DNA from: Opitutia bacterium ISCC 52
Lineage (GTDB): Bacteria; Verrucomicrobiota; Verrucomicrobiia; Opitutales; UBA2995
NCBI GenBank assembly: GCA_014529675.2
Contig: CP076040.1
Location: 2,499,894 to 2,563,893 of the forward strand
Direction of reading: 5' to 3'
DNA length: 64,000 bases
This document shows positions 45,885 to 55,230 of the stretch, piece after piece; the first letter of the stretch is position 1, and the number at the start of each line of letters is the position of its first letter. The position numbers and the translations under genes were made by a program. The notes under the pieces are model-generated. The model did no database searches. It was given only the letters and a program-made list of their open reading frames with translations, and was not told where the DNA came from.

Positions 45885-47078
45885 TTAACGTAAGTAAACC
45901 GCGTCCGCCTGTGACGTATTACCAAACCGGGGACTACTGATAGGTCGCTCTTGTAAACTCTCTGAATCAATAACCATCAGTTGCTTCTTGGATCCAATTC
46001 TTCTGGTAAATACAATATGACGTCCATCATCTAGCCAACAGGGCTCAATTGAATCACGGGCTCCACGAGTAAGAATGGTGCTTTTATTTGCCTTAAAATC
46101 CCAGAGAACCAATTGAAAGCCCTCCCGAAACACTGCGGTGAATACAATCTTGCTCGGATCCAACGGATTCCAATCCGGTTCTGCACAATAATTACTAATC
46201 TGCGTCGCAATCCGGGTCATTTTACCACCCTTGGAAGGAATACGATAAAGCTGAGGCTTCCCCATTGAGTCTGACGTAAATACGAGCTCCGTGCCATCTG
46301 GCTTCCAGGAAGGAGAAGCTTCCAGGCTATTGTTACGTGTTAAACGAGTCGCATTAGCCCCCATCGAGTTGGCTATGTAGAGCTCAGAATTGCCTGTAGC
46401 TGAAAGAACCATAGCTACCGCCGAGCCATTCGGACTGAAACGAGCACCCGAGTTGGTTCCTTCGTAGGTAGCAAAGGGACTGCGATGAGAGGACTTAGAA
46501 TCAATAATAAAGATATCCGGGAATCCGGAGCGAAAATATCCGGTGTAGATTATTTTGTTACCATCCGGGGACCAACGAGGATTTACCGACTGGGATTGGT
46601 CAGCCGTGTGATATTTGACTTCTCCAAAAAACATATCGGAAGAATAGACCTCCTGATTATTATTTCCGCGTTCACCGATAAACACCAGGCGTGAAGCAAA
46701 GAATCCTGGTTTACCTGAGGTTAACCTAACCACTCGATCGGCAGTCCTGAAAAGACTGCTGCTATTGGAAGTACCACGTTCAGAGAATCGTTTTAACTCT
46801 TTAGCAGGCCGACCTGACAGTATCGCACACTCTACTTCATTGGCACTCCTGCGAGTAAATTGAAGATGGAACTGTGATTGATTGGCGGCCACTACCTTAT
46901 AGCCACCGTGTGCATTGAAGGCTGTGTTCAGTAGTGCTTTGTCTTGAGCATCGCTCGAATCGATCGAAACCGTGATAGATTTAGCATGGGTGACGATCGG
47001 GCCGAGATCAGTCTGACCGGGAGCATTCAGCTTAAATAGTGTTATAAAAAGAAGGAGGATAAATTTAAGGATACGCAT
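45885..47078 (-). CDS. TolB-like beta-propeller protein
   Basis: 397 residues from the ATG at 47078 (MRILKFILLLFITLF signal peptide, cut near LNAPGQ). The N-terminal domain to about 130 is followed by PD40/WD40-like blades with the repeat hallmark, for example NPRWSPDGNKIIYTGYFRSG, GARFSPNGSAVAM and SPSWKPDGTELVFTSDSMG. These are typical of TolB. TolB acts in the Tol-Pal envelope complex; no tolQRA/pal genes are in the window, so the Tol assignment is by resemblance only. Periplasmic. Confidence 0.82.
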   Translation of the reverse strand: MRILKFILLLFITLFKLNAPGQTDLGPIVTHAKSITVSIDSSDAQDKALLNTAFNAHGGYKVVAANQSQFHLQFTRRSANEVECAILSGRPAKELKRFSERGTSNSSSLFRTADRVVRLTSGKPGFFASRLVFIGERGNNNQEVYSSDMFFGEVKYHTADQSQSVNPRWSPDGNKIIYTGYFRSGFPDIFIIDSKSSHRSPFATYEGTNSGARFSPNGSAVAMVLSATGNSELYIANSMGANATRLTRNNSLEASPSWKPDGTELVFTSDSMGKPQLYRIPSKGGKMTRIATQISNYCAEPDWNPLDPSKIVFTAVFREGFQLVLWDFKANKSTILTRGARDSIEPCWLDDGRHIVFTRRIGSKKQLMVIDSESLQERPISSPRFGNTSQADAVYLR

Positions 47079-47216
47079 GGTTGGAATGTCAGAAACTAAA
47101 AGACCGCAAAAGTTCATCTATTTGTCTCGTCTAATAAACGGTTACACTTTCACTATCGACAACTAAAATTTTTTAAGAAATCACAAGTCCTCACCAAATT
47201 CGGGAAATTTCCTTTT

Positions 47217-48293
47217 ATGTCATCAGAACAATCTCTTTTAGACGCGCTAGCTACAATCAATTATCCGGGCTTCAGTCGGGACATCGTATCCTTCGGTCTC
47301 GTGCGGTCCGCTGCGTTCGAAAATGGCACCGCCAATGTCAAATTGGCGATCACCACTTCAGATCCACAAATCCCTGCTTCGCTCAAAAAAGATGCGGAGC
47401 TCGTCCTAGGCGAAGTAAATGGAGTGGAAGATGTACAAGTGGAGATCGCAGTTACTAAACCCAAGTCCACACCTCCCCCACAGGGTGCACCCGCCGCTAG
47501 CAATCAGCAAAGCGCAGCCCTCATCAAAGGAGTGAAAAAGATCATCGCGGTCGCAAGCGGTAAAGGGGGTGTAGGAAAATCGACCTTTTCAGTGAATCTG
47601 GCCTGCGCATTCGACTACGTTATCAACGAGATGAAGGGCTCGAGCGCCGTAGGCATAATGGATTGCGATGTGTACGGTCCAAGTATCCCATTAATGATGG
47701 GAGTTCGAGGCAGACCCACCATCGAAGAAGAATCCTTGGTCCCGTTAGAAAACCTGGGAATCAAAACGATGTCCATGGGGCTTCTGGTAGATGCAGACAC
47801 GCCCGTTATCTGGCGTGGCCCCATGGTGAATAAAACGATTCAGCAATTTGCCCAAAACGTAAACTGGGGTGACTTGGATATTCTCGTAGTCGATTTACCA
47901 CCTGGAACCGGTGATGCCCAGTTGTCTCTGGCTCAAAACATTCCACTCGATGGAGCGGTTATTGTTACCACACCACAGGAAGCAGCTGTATCAGTAACCA
48001 CACGAGGCGCGAAAATGTTTGAAAAAGTAAACATTCCTATCCTGGGCGTTTCAGAAAACATGAGCTATTTCCTCAACCCAGCTAATGGAGAGAAAGAATA
48101 CCTCTTCGGAACCGGAGGTGGAGAAAAGGCAGCCGAAGAACTCAACACGACTCTCCTTGGCAAGATCCCCTTAGATGCTGCAATTCGTCAGGGAGGAGAC
48201 GCCGGAATACCCATTGTCAAAAGCGCGCCTAGCTCTGAAGCTGCACAATCATTTTTTAAAATAGCACGCCAAATCTTAGAATCTTTGTCATAA
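47217..48293 (+). CDS. Mrp/ApbC-family P-loop ATPase (Fe-S carrier type), CxxC absent
   Basis: 358 residues. An N-terminal DUF59/MIP18 domain (to about 85) and an Ala/Pro/Gln linker precede the Mrp ATPase with AVASGKGGVGKSTFSVNLA (deviant Walker A), DCDVYGPSIPLMMG, and VVDLPPGTGDAQLSL. Members load and transfer [4Fe-4S] clusters through a C-terminal CxxC. The equivalent stretch here is ENMSYFLNPANGEKEYLFGTG, in which both Cys are replaced (Asn287, Asn290). Bacteroidetes have similar forms. Cluster binding by the usual ligands is therefore doubtful. Monocistronic. Confidence 0.9.
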   Translation: MSSEQSLLDALATINYPGFSRDIVSFGLVRSAAFENGTANVKLAITTSDPQIPASLKKDAELVLGEVNGVEDVQVEIAVTKPKSTPPPQGAPAASNQQSAALIKGVKKIIAVASGKGGVGKSTFSVNLACAFDYVINEMKGSSAVGIMDCDVYGPSIPLMMGVRGRPTIEEESLVPLENLGIKTMSMGLLVDADTPVIWRGPMVNKTIQQFAQNVNWGDLDILVVDLPPGTGDAQLSLAQNIPLDGAVIVTTPQEAAVSVTTRGAKMFEKVNIPILGVSENMSYFLNPANGEKEYLFGTGGGEKAAEELNTTLLGKIPLDAAIRQGGDAGIPIVKSAPSSEAAQSFFKIARQILESLS

Positions 48294-48422
48294 TTGAGAT
48301 GTTTCTCCCAAAATCGTTAATAGAATCCCCTATTTATATGTGTAGATTCATTTAATTTTTGATTTTCCCAAGTCCGTGAATATACGTCTTAGTTCTCCCA
48401 GTTTCTAGCTTTCCTAACCAAA

Positions 48423-48638
48423 ATGACTACCGACAGGCAGCCCGAAGAGATGTCGCAATCTGAAATTATAACCCGTTCCAGCCTATACCAGGAGTTTCTC
48501 GCTGAACGGGAGGAAATATTGCGCCACAAGTGGCTGGAATCAGAAAAAGCTGGATACGATATCGGATTTGAGCGGGCATTGCTGGATTGGATCCGCAAGC
48601 ACCGTGACAAATGGCGGGCCAGCCGCAGTAAAGACTAG
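48423..48638 (+). CDS. small hypothetical helical protein
   Basis: 71 residues, mostly helical, with many charged residues (SSLYQEFLAEREEILRHKWLE, then FERALLDWIRKHRDKWRAS). It has no membrane segment or Cys. Not recognised as a known family. It begins 130 bases after the Mrp gene and is followed directly by a terminator, which supports a real transcript. Could be a small DNA- or protein-binding factor; no evidence for either. Confidence 0.65.
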   Translation: MTTDRQPEEMSQSEIITRSSLYQEFLAEREEILRHKWLESEKAGYDIGFERALLDWIRKHRDKWRASRSKD

Positions 48639-48643
48639 AAAAG

Positions 48644-48675
48644 AAAAAGGCGCTCCGATTTGGGGACGCCTTTTT
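48644..48675. terminator. intrinsic terminator between the small protein and rpmG
   Basis: Arms aaaaaggcg and cgccttttt pair, with an extra inner pairing around a 5-base loop. A/T runs flank both sides, so it can work for the plus-strand small gene and for the convergent minus-strand rpmG. Confidence 0.8.
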
Positions 48676-48692
48676 AGTATCTATAAGAAAGT

Positions 48693-48860
48693 CTATTTCT
48701 TTTCCCGGTGCACGGTATGACGCTTCAGCCAAGGATTGTATTTCTTTTTTTCCACGCGCTCAGTTTGGAGCTTCTTATTGCGTGTGGTCATATAGCGAGA
48801 AGGTGGTTTGCCTTCGGCTTTTGCTTCTGTGCATTCGAGGATAACGGTATCTCTAGCCAT
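48693..48860 (-). CDS. rpmG: 50S ribosomal protein L33
   Basis: 55 residues. The sequence fits L33: an N-terminal [17 protein letters not shown] strand, [17 protein letters not shown], and the basic end [17 protein letters not shown]. Only one Cys is present, so this is the zinc-independent (C-minus) form rather than the four-Cys form. Component of the large ribosomal subunit near the E site. Convergent with the small protein gene across the terminator; the EIIA-DAC gene lies upstream on the same strand. Confidence 0.95.
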   Translation of the reverse strand: MARDTVILECTEAKAEGKPPSRYMTTRNKKLQTERVEKKKYNPWLKRHTVHREKK

Positions 48861-48924
48861 GGTAATAAAAGTACAATTTTAGAATTAAGCGGAGGAGAAA
48901 GAACGATTTTTTGGGCAATATCAA

Positions 48925-50277
48925 TTAAAATCCTCCACTGATTCCTTTTTCAATCAGTGGGAGCATAACACCTTTCCTGAACAGAGTTACTTGCCCGGTG
49001 CTCGAAGAAATCACAATCGATACGCACTGGGTCGCTAAAGAGATGGCAAATGCGGCAGCGTGTCTGGCTCCCAACCCTGAAGGCAACTTGTGCTCGTAGT
49101 CGGGAACGTGAATGAGTGAGCCTGCTGAAAGAATGACCCCGTCTCCTCGAATAATAAATGCGCCATCTATACTGGAGAATTCCTTAATCGTCTCATCCAT
49201 GAATGGATTAAGAATATTTCGGTCTTCGTGCTTGTAGCCGTAGAAAGGATTAAGAACCAATGGCTTGGTCAATGCCTCTACCTTTTTCGAATCACCGATC
49301 ACAAAAAGGGCGCCTATTTTTTGTCCTTCACGCCCTTCTACAGTCAGTTCTGTCGCAATAGCGATAATACGCTCCAGAACCTCGGGCTTAACATTAGCCG
49401 GTAAAATACTCCCCTTATTGGATAATACCGATCGAAACTCCTGCTGGATATCGATAATGACAACACTATCAAATTGATTGCTATCGGCGATTCCTCCAAC
49501 ACAGCAAATTTTATCGGTAAACTTGAACAACCCCTTTCCCAACCCGATCAGAGCCGCGCTCCGCAATTGGGAAAAGCGTTTACTGGAAAAAGCTTGAATA
49601 TGAAGCGTCGGTGTATTCTGAGCCAATACCGGCGAATCAATCATACGGGACGATATCACGACAGCAGGAATTTCCCCAAAGTCGGGGATCACATCTACTC
49701 CTCCTATCATCGTATCCGCAAAGAACAGGATGGCCGAAGCATCCACCCCTTTCGCCAAGCGTTGAGCTTCCCTGAAGAGTAAACGATTGGTTTTGCTCTG
49801 CTGGGCACTCAAGCGCGTCTGAACACCTGAAAAACCAGAAAGTAATTCAGCTTTGTATTCATCATATGAAGGAGCCTGCAACAGGCGCTCCACAAATCCT
49901 TCATCGCGAAATACGCGAGCCACAGACGCTAAAGCTTGCAGGTAATTGCGCTCCTTCTCACTTGCCAATAAAACGACGACTAAATGAACCTTTTTGGTTT
50001 CCGAGGATCCGTCATAATCAAATCCCTCCTTCGAACGCCCAACCGCGAAAACAAATCGGGACCGCATATTAACCCTGATGTGGGGAAGAATAACCCCTCG
50101 CCCCAGATAAGTGGTCATCGCATTCTCACGGTTGATCAGGTCTTTAAATAAGCTCCGCTTGTTAAGCTTCTGATTTTTGAAACATATAGAGTCCAATAGT
50201 TCCACCAATACGGATTTCAGATCCTGGCCTTCTAGGTCCAGGATTCGATCTTCAGAGATGTAACGGTCCAGCTGCAT
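48925..50277 (-). CDS. PTS EIIA(fructose-type) - diadenylate cyclase (DAC/DisA_N) fusion
   Basis: 450 residues. N-terminal part (about 1-145) is a fructose/mannitol-type EIIA domain with the phospho-histidine His66 in YLGRGVILPHIRVN. The middle (about 165-340) has two strand/helix stretches that look like an alpha/beta regulatory module. The C-terminal ~110 residues match the DAC domain that makes c-di-AMP from two ATP: DGAFIIRG (DGA at 371-373), GLGARHAAA (RH at 405-406), and ISSSTGQVTLFRKG. The classical motif is RHR; here it is RHA, and the downstream acidic residues of the usual SEET motif are absent, so activity is uncertain. The combination suggests that PTS phosphorylation tunes c-di-AMP synthesis (inference). 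Confidence 0.82.
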   Translation of the reverse strand: MQLDRYISEDRILDLEGQDLKSVLVELLDSICFKNQKLNKRSLFKDLINRENAMTTYLGRGVILPHIRVNMRSRFVFAVGRSKEGFDYDGSSETKKVHLVVVLLASEKERNYLQALASVARVFRDEGFVERLLQAPSYDEYKAELLSGFSGVQTRLSAQQSKTNRLLFREAQRLAKGVDASAILFFADTMIGGVDVIPDFGEIPAVVISSRMIDSPVLAQNTPTLHIQAFSSKRFSQLRSAALIGLGKGLFKFTDKICCVGGIADSNQFDSVVIIDIQQEFRSVLSNKGSILPANVKPEVLERIIAIATELTVEGREGQKIGALFVIGDSKKVEALTKPLVLNPFYGYKHEDRNILNPFMDETIKEFSSIDGAFIIRGDGVILSAGSLIHVPDYEHKLPSGLGARHAAAFAISLATQCVSIVISSSTGQVTLFRKGVMLPLIEKGISGGF

Positions 50278-50336
50278 TGGAGAATTTAAGATTCTTCCAG
50301 TGCGACATTAATTAAGAGAGGGCAAATAAGACGGGC

Positions 50337-50714
50337 CTACTTTTCCCACTCTAAGGCACCTTTTTTCATTTCATAAAAGAGGCCTACAATGAGCACGGCG
50401 AGGAAGAACAATATGGGTAGTAAAATAGGGATACTCTGGGAAATAAAATCGCGATAGATCACAGCCCAAGGGATGAGAAATACGATCTCAATATCGAAGA
50501 GGATAAAAAGCATGGCGGTGACATAGAACTTCACCGAAAATCGCGTATGAGTGATTCCTTCTGAAGGAACCCCACACTCATAAGGTGTGCCTTTAAATCG
50601 CGAATGCTTACGGATCCGCTGACCAAACAAATGACTAGCCGCAATCACGCCAATGGCGATTGCCAAAGCAAGCGTTACTTGAACAAGTAAGGGAAAGAAA
50701 GATTCAAGGGTCAT
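50337..50714 (-). CDS. nuoA: NADH-quinone oxidoreductase subunit A
   Basis: 125 residues with three hydrophobic helices. The conserved loop FKGTPYECGVPSEG contains the reactive Cys of the quinone-chamber loop. The LFILFDIEIVFLIPWAVI helix with Asp/Glu is diagnostic of NuoA/ND3. It is part of complex I in the inner membrane. No other nuo gene is next to it, unlike the usual nuoA-N order, so the operon is split. It begins 81 bases from the convergent-side DUF362-like gene and is oriented toward the EIIA-DAC gene. Confidence 0.95.
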   Translation of the reverse strand: MTLESFFPLLVQVTLALAIAIGVIAASHLFGQRIRKHSRFKGTPYECGVPSEGITHTRFSVKFYVTAMLFILFDIEIVFLIPWAVIYRDFISQSIPILLPILFFLAVLIVGLFYEMKKGALEWEK

Positions 50715-50795
50715 CGGAACAAGTTAGAAATGGGATACCCTTGATTTACAAGACGTTTCTCACTTCTAAATCACTTTTTGAAGCCGTTGTAAAAA

Positions 50796-51881
50796 CTACT
50801 CCAGAGCAATAATCCTTGAAGGATCCAGATGAGCCATCCCAACTCCCAATTGATCTGCATAAACTAACATGGATACGTCCTTCCGAATTAAGGGAAAGCG
50901 GTATCTTTCACGCCAGGTATTCATCTTACCTATCATATAAGCGTCAATGGACACCGGGTCCGAACTCATCACCAGTAATTTCTCGGATACCGCATACAGA
51001 CTATTAAACTGAGGCCCACCGATAAACTGATACTTCTCCAGGCTTACGATGTTCATATTCCAGGTCTCGAGAAATTCAGGAATCGCAGCCATCTCGGCTA
51101 CGGCCGCTGGAGCATTTGATGGAGAGTGAAAAAATCGAAGTGTGTTGCTGGCATTCCAGAGTGTTGCATTTACCAACGCTCCATTCAACTCGAGCACCTC
51201 ATGATCACTCACGGCCGGTAAGTTAATCCAGAAATCTACTTCCTCAATGAGAGGCGATGGCAAAAAGCTTTTTCGATCCTCAGGAAGCTTGGCTTTCTCA
51301 TCAGGATCCGGCTCAACAAATTCCTGAACCATGGGTGTTATCCCAGGCAAATAGTGCTCTCTTGGAGGAACTGGGCTGTCATAGTACCAGAGATCCTCAA
51401 AATAGTCCCCGGAGTTAATAACCATAACTTCGTGTCCATGAAAGGTGACTCCTCCTTCACTGAGGGGTGGTAGATATCCACAAGCCCTCAACCATTCTTT
51501 GTTTATATCGATGATAAAAACATCCTTAGGAGAATAGCCTCGGTCGACCAGACTACCAATGACTGCACGCACTAAATTCTTGGAGGTCATCAACCCAGGT
51601 CCGGCAGCAGTGTATACTTTCAAGCCAACCCGCTGTTTCTCTCCAGGCTTAATCTCCTGCCCCTTTTGTTCCTCCCAAGCTTCGAATAAAGAATCAACTG
51701 CCCCTTTGTAGGTTCGAAGCTCAAAATTATCCAGTGAGTATTCCCACACAGGATCCACCTGAGAAATTGCCGGAAGGTGTGATAGCCCCAAAATCAGGAA
51801 TAGTGCTCTTAATCGTATGTTATGGGTCTTGACACTAAAGATGCTGCTCAAGACATTTGCACGGTGGCTCGTAAACTTCAT
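50796..51881 (-). CDS. DUF362-like secreted protein
   Basis: 361 residues. An unusually long N-terminus holds a hydrophobic stretch (LRALFLILGLSHLPAIS), likely a signal peptide. The start may be downstream of the ATG at 51881, since that would overlap the divergent TPR gene. The C-terminal half carries DUF362-type features: WINLPAVSDHEVLELNGALV, NATLWNASNTLRFF, MSSDPVSIDAYMIGKM, and LGVGMAHLDPSRI. DUF362 is a domain of unknown function, often beside ferredoxin-like parts, which are absent here. No Cys cluster is seen. Confidence 0.75.
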   Translation of the reverse strand: MKFTSHRANVLSSIFSVKTHNIRLRALFLILGLSHLPAISQVDPVWEYSLDNFELRTYKGAVDSLFEAWEEQKGQEIKPGEKQRVGLKVYTAAGPGLMTSKNLVRAVIGSLVDRGYSPKDVFIIDINKEWLRACGYLPPLSEGGVTFHGHEVMVINSGDYFEDLWYYDSPVPPREHYLPGITPMVQEFVEPDPDEKAKLPEDRKSFLPSPLIEEVDFWINLPAVSDHEVLELNGALVNATLWNASNTLRFFHSPSNAPAAVAEMAAIPEFLETWNMNIVSLEKYQFIGGPQFNSLYAVSEKLLVMSSDPVSIDAYMIGKMNTWRERYRFPLIRKDVSMLVYADQLGVGMAHLDPSRIIALE

Positions 51882-53321
51882 GAAGCTATTGTTGGTATTA
51901 GAGGAATTCTACTGTTAGGATTTCTATTATTGGTTGGATGTTCCTCACCAGAAGAAAGGTTTGCCGAAAAAATGGCTCAGGCAAACGAAAACTTGGATAA
52001 TGGAGAGGTCGATAAAGCCATAGCAATACTCGATAAACTAAAAACCGATAATCCCAAGAACCCCCAGGTCTTGGAGAATCTTGCTTTTGCATTTACTCAG
52101 GATGAAGACTATTTCACCTCAGCTTTTTATTTTAATGAGCTAGCAAAAACATTTCCGGAGAATGTCGACTACTATTTATACGCAGCCCAATCGTGGATTA
52201 AGGCCCAAGATCTGGAATCTGCGATCCGCGATTACGAAGCCTATCTATTGGAATACCAAACGGATTGGAACACCTGGCAGCAAATTGGGGATCTGTATTT
52301 GCAAACTGATCAGACAGCCAAGGCTATTCATGCTTACTCTAATAGTAGCCAAATCCGTTTTAATCCAGAGCTGGACCTGAAAGCATCCCTTTTGGCAACA
52401 GAGAGTGGAAACCTGAGAGAAGCAGAAGCTGGTTTTGAGCGCCTCCTGATCGTCGAGGACGATTCAGTGGCCGAACAAGCTCATATTGGACTCCTTCAAA
52501 TTAAACACAAACGTAGGCAGTGGGATGAAGTGGATCGACTGATGAAACAGGTTGAGAAACGATTTCCCGACGCAGCAAAAGCCCCTGAACTCGCAGAAGT
52601 AAAATCTGCACACGACGAATTTAAAAAAGCTGCGGAAGAAGAAGAGGCAAAGATCAAAGAAGAGGAAGAGCGCCGCCAGCAACTTATTGAGCAGCAACAG
52701 GCTCGAGCCGAGCAGATCACGGCGGCCAGAAGAGCTGCATTGACCCAGCAAGCACAACCGGAAGTGGTTCCCCCCAGCCAACTCGCGGTCAACGAGGAGG
52801 AACAGACAGAAGAGAATCCGCAGACAATCGCTCCCCCACCTGTGGTTGCCCCTCCAAAGGAAAAATCTCCGGTCGATGTGGCTCTTGAAGACGCGAGAAG
52901 AATTGCTTCAACCAACTCTAATACCGTCGTAGCAAAATACTGGGATGCTATTAATTTGGGAGAAGACACGGGAGTAGCCTATTACGAGCTCGCCCGTGTT
53001 TATTACAATAGAGGGGAATTCAGCGAAGCAGAGATGACTTCATTGGAAGCGATGCGGAGGCAACCCGAGAGCAATCGGTTCTTGATGACTTACCTTCAAA
53101 TCATTCGAAAGACCAAGGCCAAGCCCAATGTGGTTGCAGAAATTCGCAAGTATCGACAGCTCTATCCGAAAAACCCTGACTTGGTATTGCTCTTAGCTCG
53201 TCTGTATGCGGAACCAAGTGGTGATCCTGTTGCAGCTCGTAGCCTCTACAATTTATTCTTCCAGATGGCTCCAAATCATCCGGATATTGAACGGGCCCGC
53301 TATGAAGCCCGGGGTATATAA
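51864..53321 (+). CDS. TPR-repeat lipoprotein
   Basis: 485 residues from the GTG at 51864; an upstream ATG (51822) gives an improbably long leader. Lipobox LLVGC anchors it. Tetratricopeptide units fill about residues 35-240 and 345-470 (ANENLDNGEVDKAIAILDKL, VDYYLYAAQSWIKAQDLESA). Between them lies a Glu/Lys-rich coiled coil (KKAAEEEEAKIKEEEERRQ) and a Pro/Gln linker. It may scaffold envelope proteins. It is followed by dnaG after 32 bases on the same strand, but their link is unclear. Confidence 0.8.
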   Translation: MARKLHEAIVGIRGILLLGFLLLVGCSSPEERFAEKMAQANENLDNGEVDKAIAILDKLKTDNPKNPQVLENLAFAFTQDEDYFTSAFYFNELAKTFPENVDYYLYAAQSWIKAQDLESAIRDYEAYLLEYQTDWNTWQQIGDLYLQTDQTAKAIHAYSNSSQIRFNPELDLKASLLATESGNLREAEAGFERLLIVEDDSVAEQAHIGLLQIKHKRRQWDEVDRLMKQVEKRFPDAAKAPELAEVKSAHDEFKKAAEEEEAKIKEEEERRQQLIEQQQARAEQITAARRAALTQQAQPEVVPPSQLAVNEEEQTEENPQTIAPPPVVAPPKEKSPVDVALEDARRIASTNSNTVVAKYWDAINLGEDTGVAYYELARVYYNRGEFSEAEMTSLEAMRRQPESNRFLMTYLQIIRKTKAKPNVVAEIRKYRQLYPKNPDLVLLLARLYAEPSGDPVAARSLYNLFFQMAPNHPDIERARYEARGI

Positions 53322-53353
53322 TCCTAACAACTTCTGCCATCACGTTGTAGTAT

Positions 53354-55219
53354 ATGCCTATCATTTCTCGTTCCTGCATTGAAGACATACGCAGCAAGGT
53401 AAATATATACGACCTTGTTTCACCCGTAGTAGGACTAAGAAAGGTAGGAGCTAATTATCGAGGACTCAGCCCATTCACAAATGAGAAAACCCCCTCCTTC
53501 TATGTGCTACCCGACAAAAACATCTTCAAAGACTTCTCCAGCGGAGAAGCAGGAGACATCTATAAATTCATCCAGCTGACCGAACGTTTAAATTTCCAGG
53601 AAGCAGTCGAATCAATTGCTGCTCGTTTCAATATACCTATTGAATACGAGCAAGGCAAAGCACCGTCAGGATTTAAGCCATCGCTGAGAAAAGAGATTCT
53701 CGAAATCCACGATTTCGCCACGGAGCACTACCATCGAAATTTTATGGCAGACACGGAGGACGGTCAGTTCATCCGTGAATATTGGGAAAAGGATCGAAAA
53801 TTCCAATTACAAGTAGCTGAGGAATACAAAGTAGGATTAGCGCTTCCAAACGATCCAAAGCTGTTCTCAAGCCTGCAAAAGAAAAACTACTCTTCCGAGG
53901 CGCTCAACAAGTGCGGAATTTTTTATCCCTCCCGGCACCCGGAATCTAATGAAGCTCTTTATCCGCGCTTCCGGGGGCGATTAATGATTCCAATCCGGGA
54001 ACACGCCAATCAGCGGGTAATTGCATTCACCGCTCGCCAATTATCTATAACCCCGACAGACGATCGCTCCCACGAAGCCAAATACGTCAACTCACCTGAG
54101 ACACCCCTCTTCAATAAAAGCAGCGTTCTGTTCGGTTTACACAAAGCGAAGAAGGAGGTCACTGAGGATTTGCCCTTCATCTTAGTCGAAGGACAACTCG
54201 ACGCCATTCGCTGCTGGACCATCGGATTACCAGCTGTTGCCCCGCAAGGAACTTCTATAACGGAAAATCAACTTTTGCTCCTCAAGCGTTTCAACGAAAA
54301 GATCATCTGCCTTCTTGACGGCGATGATGCAGGTAGAAAAGCGGCCTTGCGAGCACTCCCAATGGCATGGAAAGCCGGACTCGACATTAGATACTACCCA
54401 TTGCCAGACGGAAGCGACCCCGATGATGTGATTATAGAATCGGGAGATGAATTCGCAAATCAGATAATTGAAGGATCTGAATCTGCCCTCCCCTTCGCTG
54501 TCAGATCACTATTGCCAAATGCGCTCCAAGCTGAAGCTCGAGAGAAGAACCGAACTGCAAATGCCATATTCGAACTTCTGACGCACCTCGATTCAGAATT
54601 GATGCGCGTAGAGTATCTCGGAGAACTTTCAAAGCTCCTAGGAATTCGTGAGGATATTCTATCTACTGACTATAAAAATTACCTGGCGACTAAAAGCAGA
54701 CAATCCTACATAAGCAATGAGGCTGGAGAGCGCGAAAACTTAAGGGATTCAGCCAATTCAAAGTCGAAGTTGACAAACGCAGAGGAAGACCTAATTTTGG
54801 CTCTTTTTGAGTTCCCAGGCCTGGGCGCACACCTCTTCCAAGTTGTTGATAATGAATGGATTGATGATTCCCAACCAAGCGGCCGTATCCTTAACAGGAT
54901 CTTGGCTGAAGCAGAACAGGGTTCCTGGCAAGGCATCAGCCAGATGGAAGAGATCGTAGAAACAGACCAAGAGAGGAACTATTATTACAATCTCCGTTCG
55001 AAAGATATTCAGACTGAAAACCTACTCCGAGGAGTAGAAGATTCCATCGTCAAACTTTATAAGCGCTTCTTCCACAAACGAATTCAATCCTTAGACGTTG
55101 AACTGGCAAACGCCCAATCCCTGCCACTTCAGGAACAATTTAAACTACAAAAAGAAAGAACGGATTTAAACCGTTCCATTTCGAACCCACCTGAGGTTCA
55201 CCTGCCAACCGAATTTTAA
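53354..55219 (+). CDS. dnaG: DNA primase DnaG without zinc ligands
   Basis: 621 residues, usual length. It makes RNA primers at the fork. The N-terminal domain aligns with the CHC2 zinc ribbon ([35 protein letters not shown]), but the four ligands are Ser39, Thr42, Asp60 and Ser63 instead of Cys/His/Cys/Cys. The core RNA polymerase region ([21 protein letters not shown]) and Toprim ([25 protein letters not shown]) are intact. The C-terminus is the helicase-binding region (helical, Leu-rich). First gene of the dnaG-rpoD pair, the core of the macromolecular-synthesis operon. Confidence 0.93.
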   Translation: MPIISRSCIEDIRSKVNIYDLVSPVVGLRKVGANYRGLSPFTNEKTPSFYVLPDKNIFKDFSSGEAGDIYKFIQLTERLNFQEAVESIAARFNIPIEYEQGKAPSGFKPSLRKEILEIHDFATEHYHRNFMADTEDGQFIREYWEKDRKFQLQVAEEYKVGLALPNDPKLFSSLQKKNYSSEALNKCGIFYPSRHPESNEALYPRFRGRLMIPIREHANQRVIAFTARQLSITPTDDRSHEAKYVNSPETPLFNKSSVLFGLHKAKKEVTEDLPFILVEGQLDAIRCWTIGLPAVAPQGTSITENQLLLLKRFNEKIICLLDGDDAGRKAALRALPMAWKAGLDIRYYPLPDGSDPDDVIIESGDEFANQIIEGSESALPFAVRSLLPNALQAEAREKNRTANAIFELLTHLDSELMRVEYLGELSKLLGIREDILSTDYKNYLATKSRQSYISNEAGERENLRDSANSKSKLTNAEEDLILALFEFPGLGAHLFQVVDNEWIDDSQPSGRILNRILAEAEQGSWQGISQMEEIVETDQERNYYYNLRSKDIQTENLLRGVEDSIVKLYKRFFHKRIQSLDVELANAQSLPLQEQFKLQKERTDLNRSISNPPEVHLPTEF

Positions 55220-55230
55220 GCTATTACACC

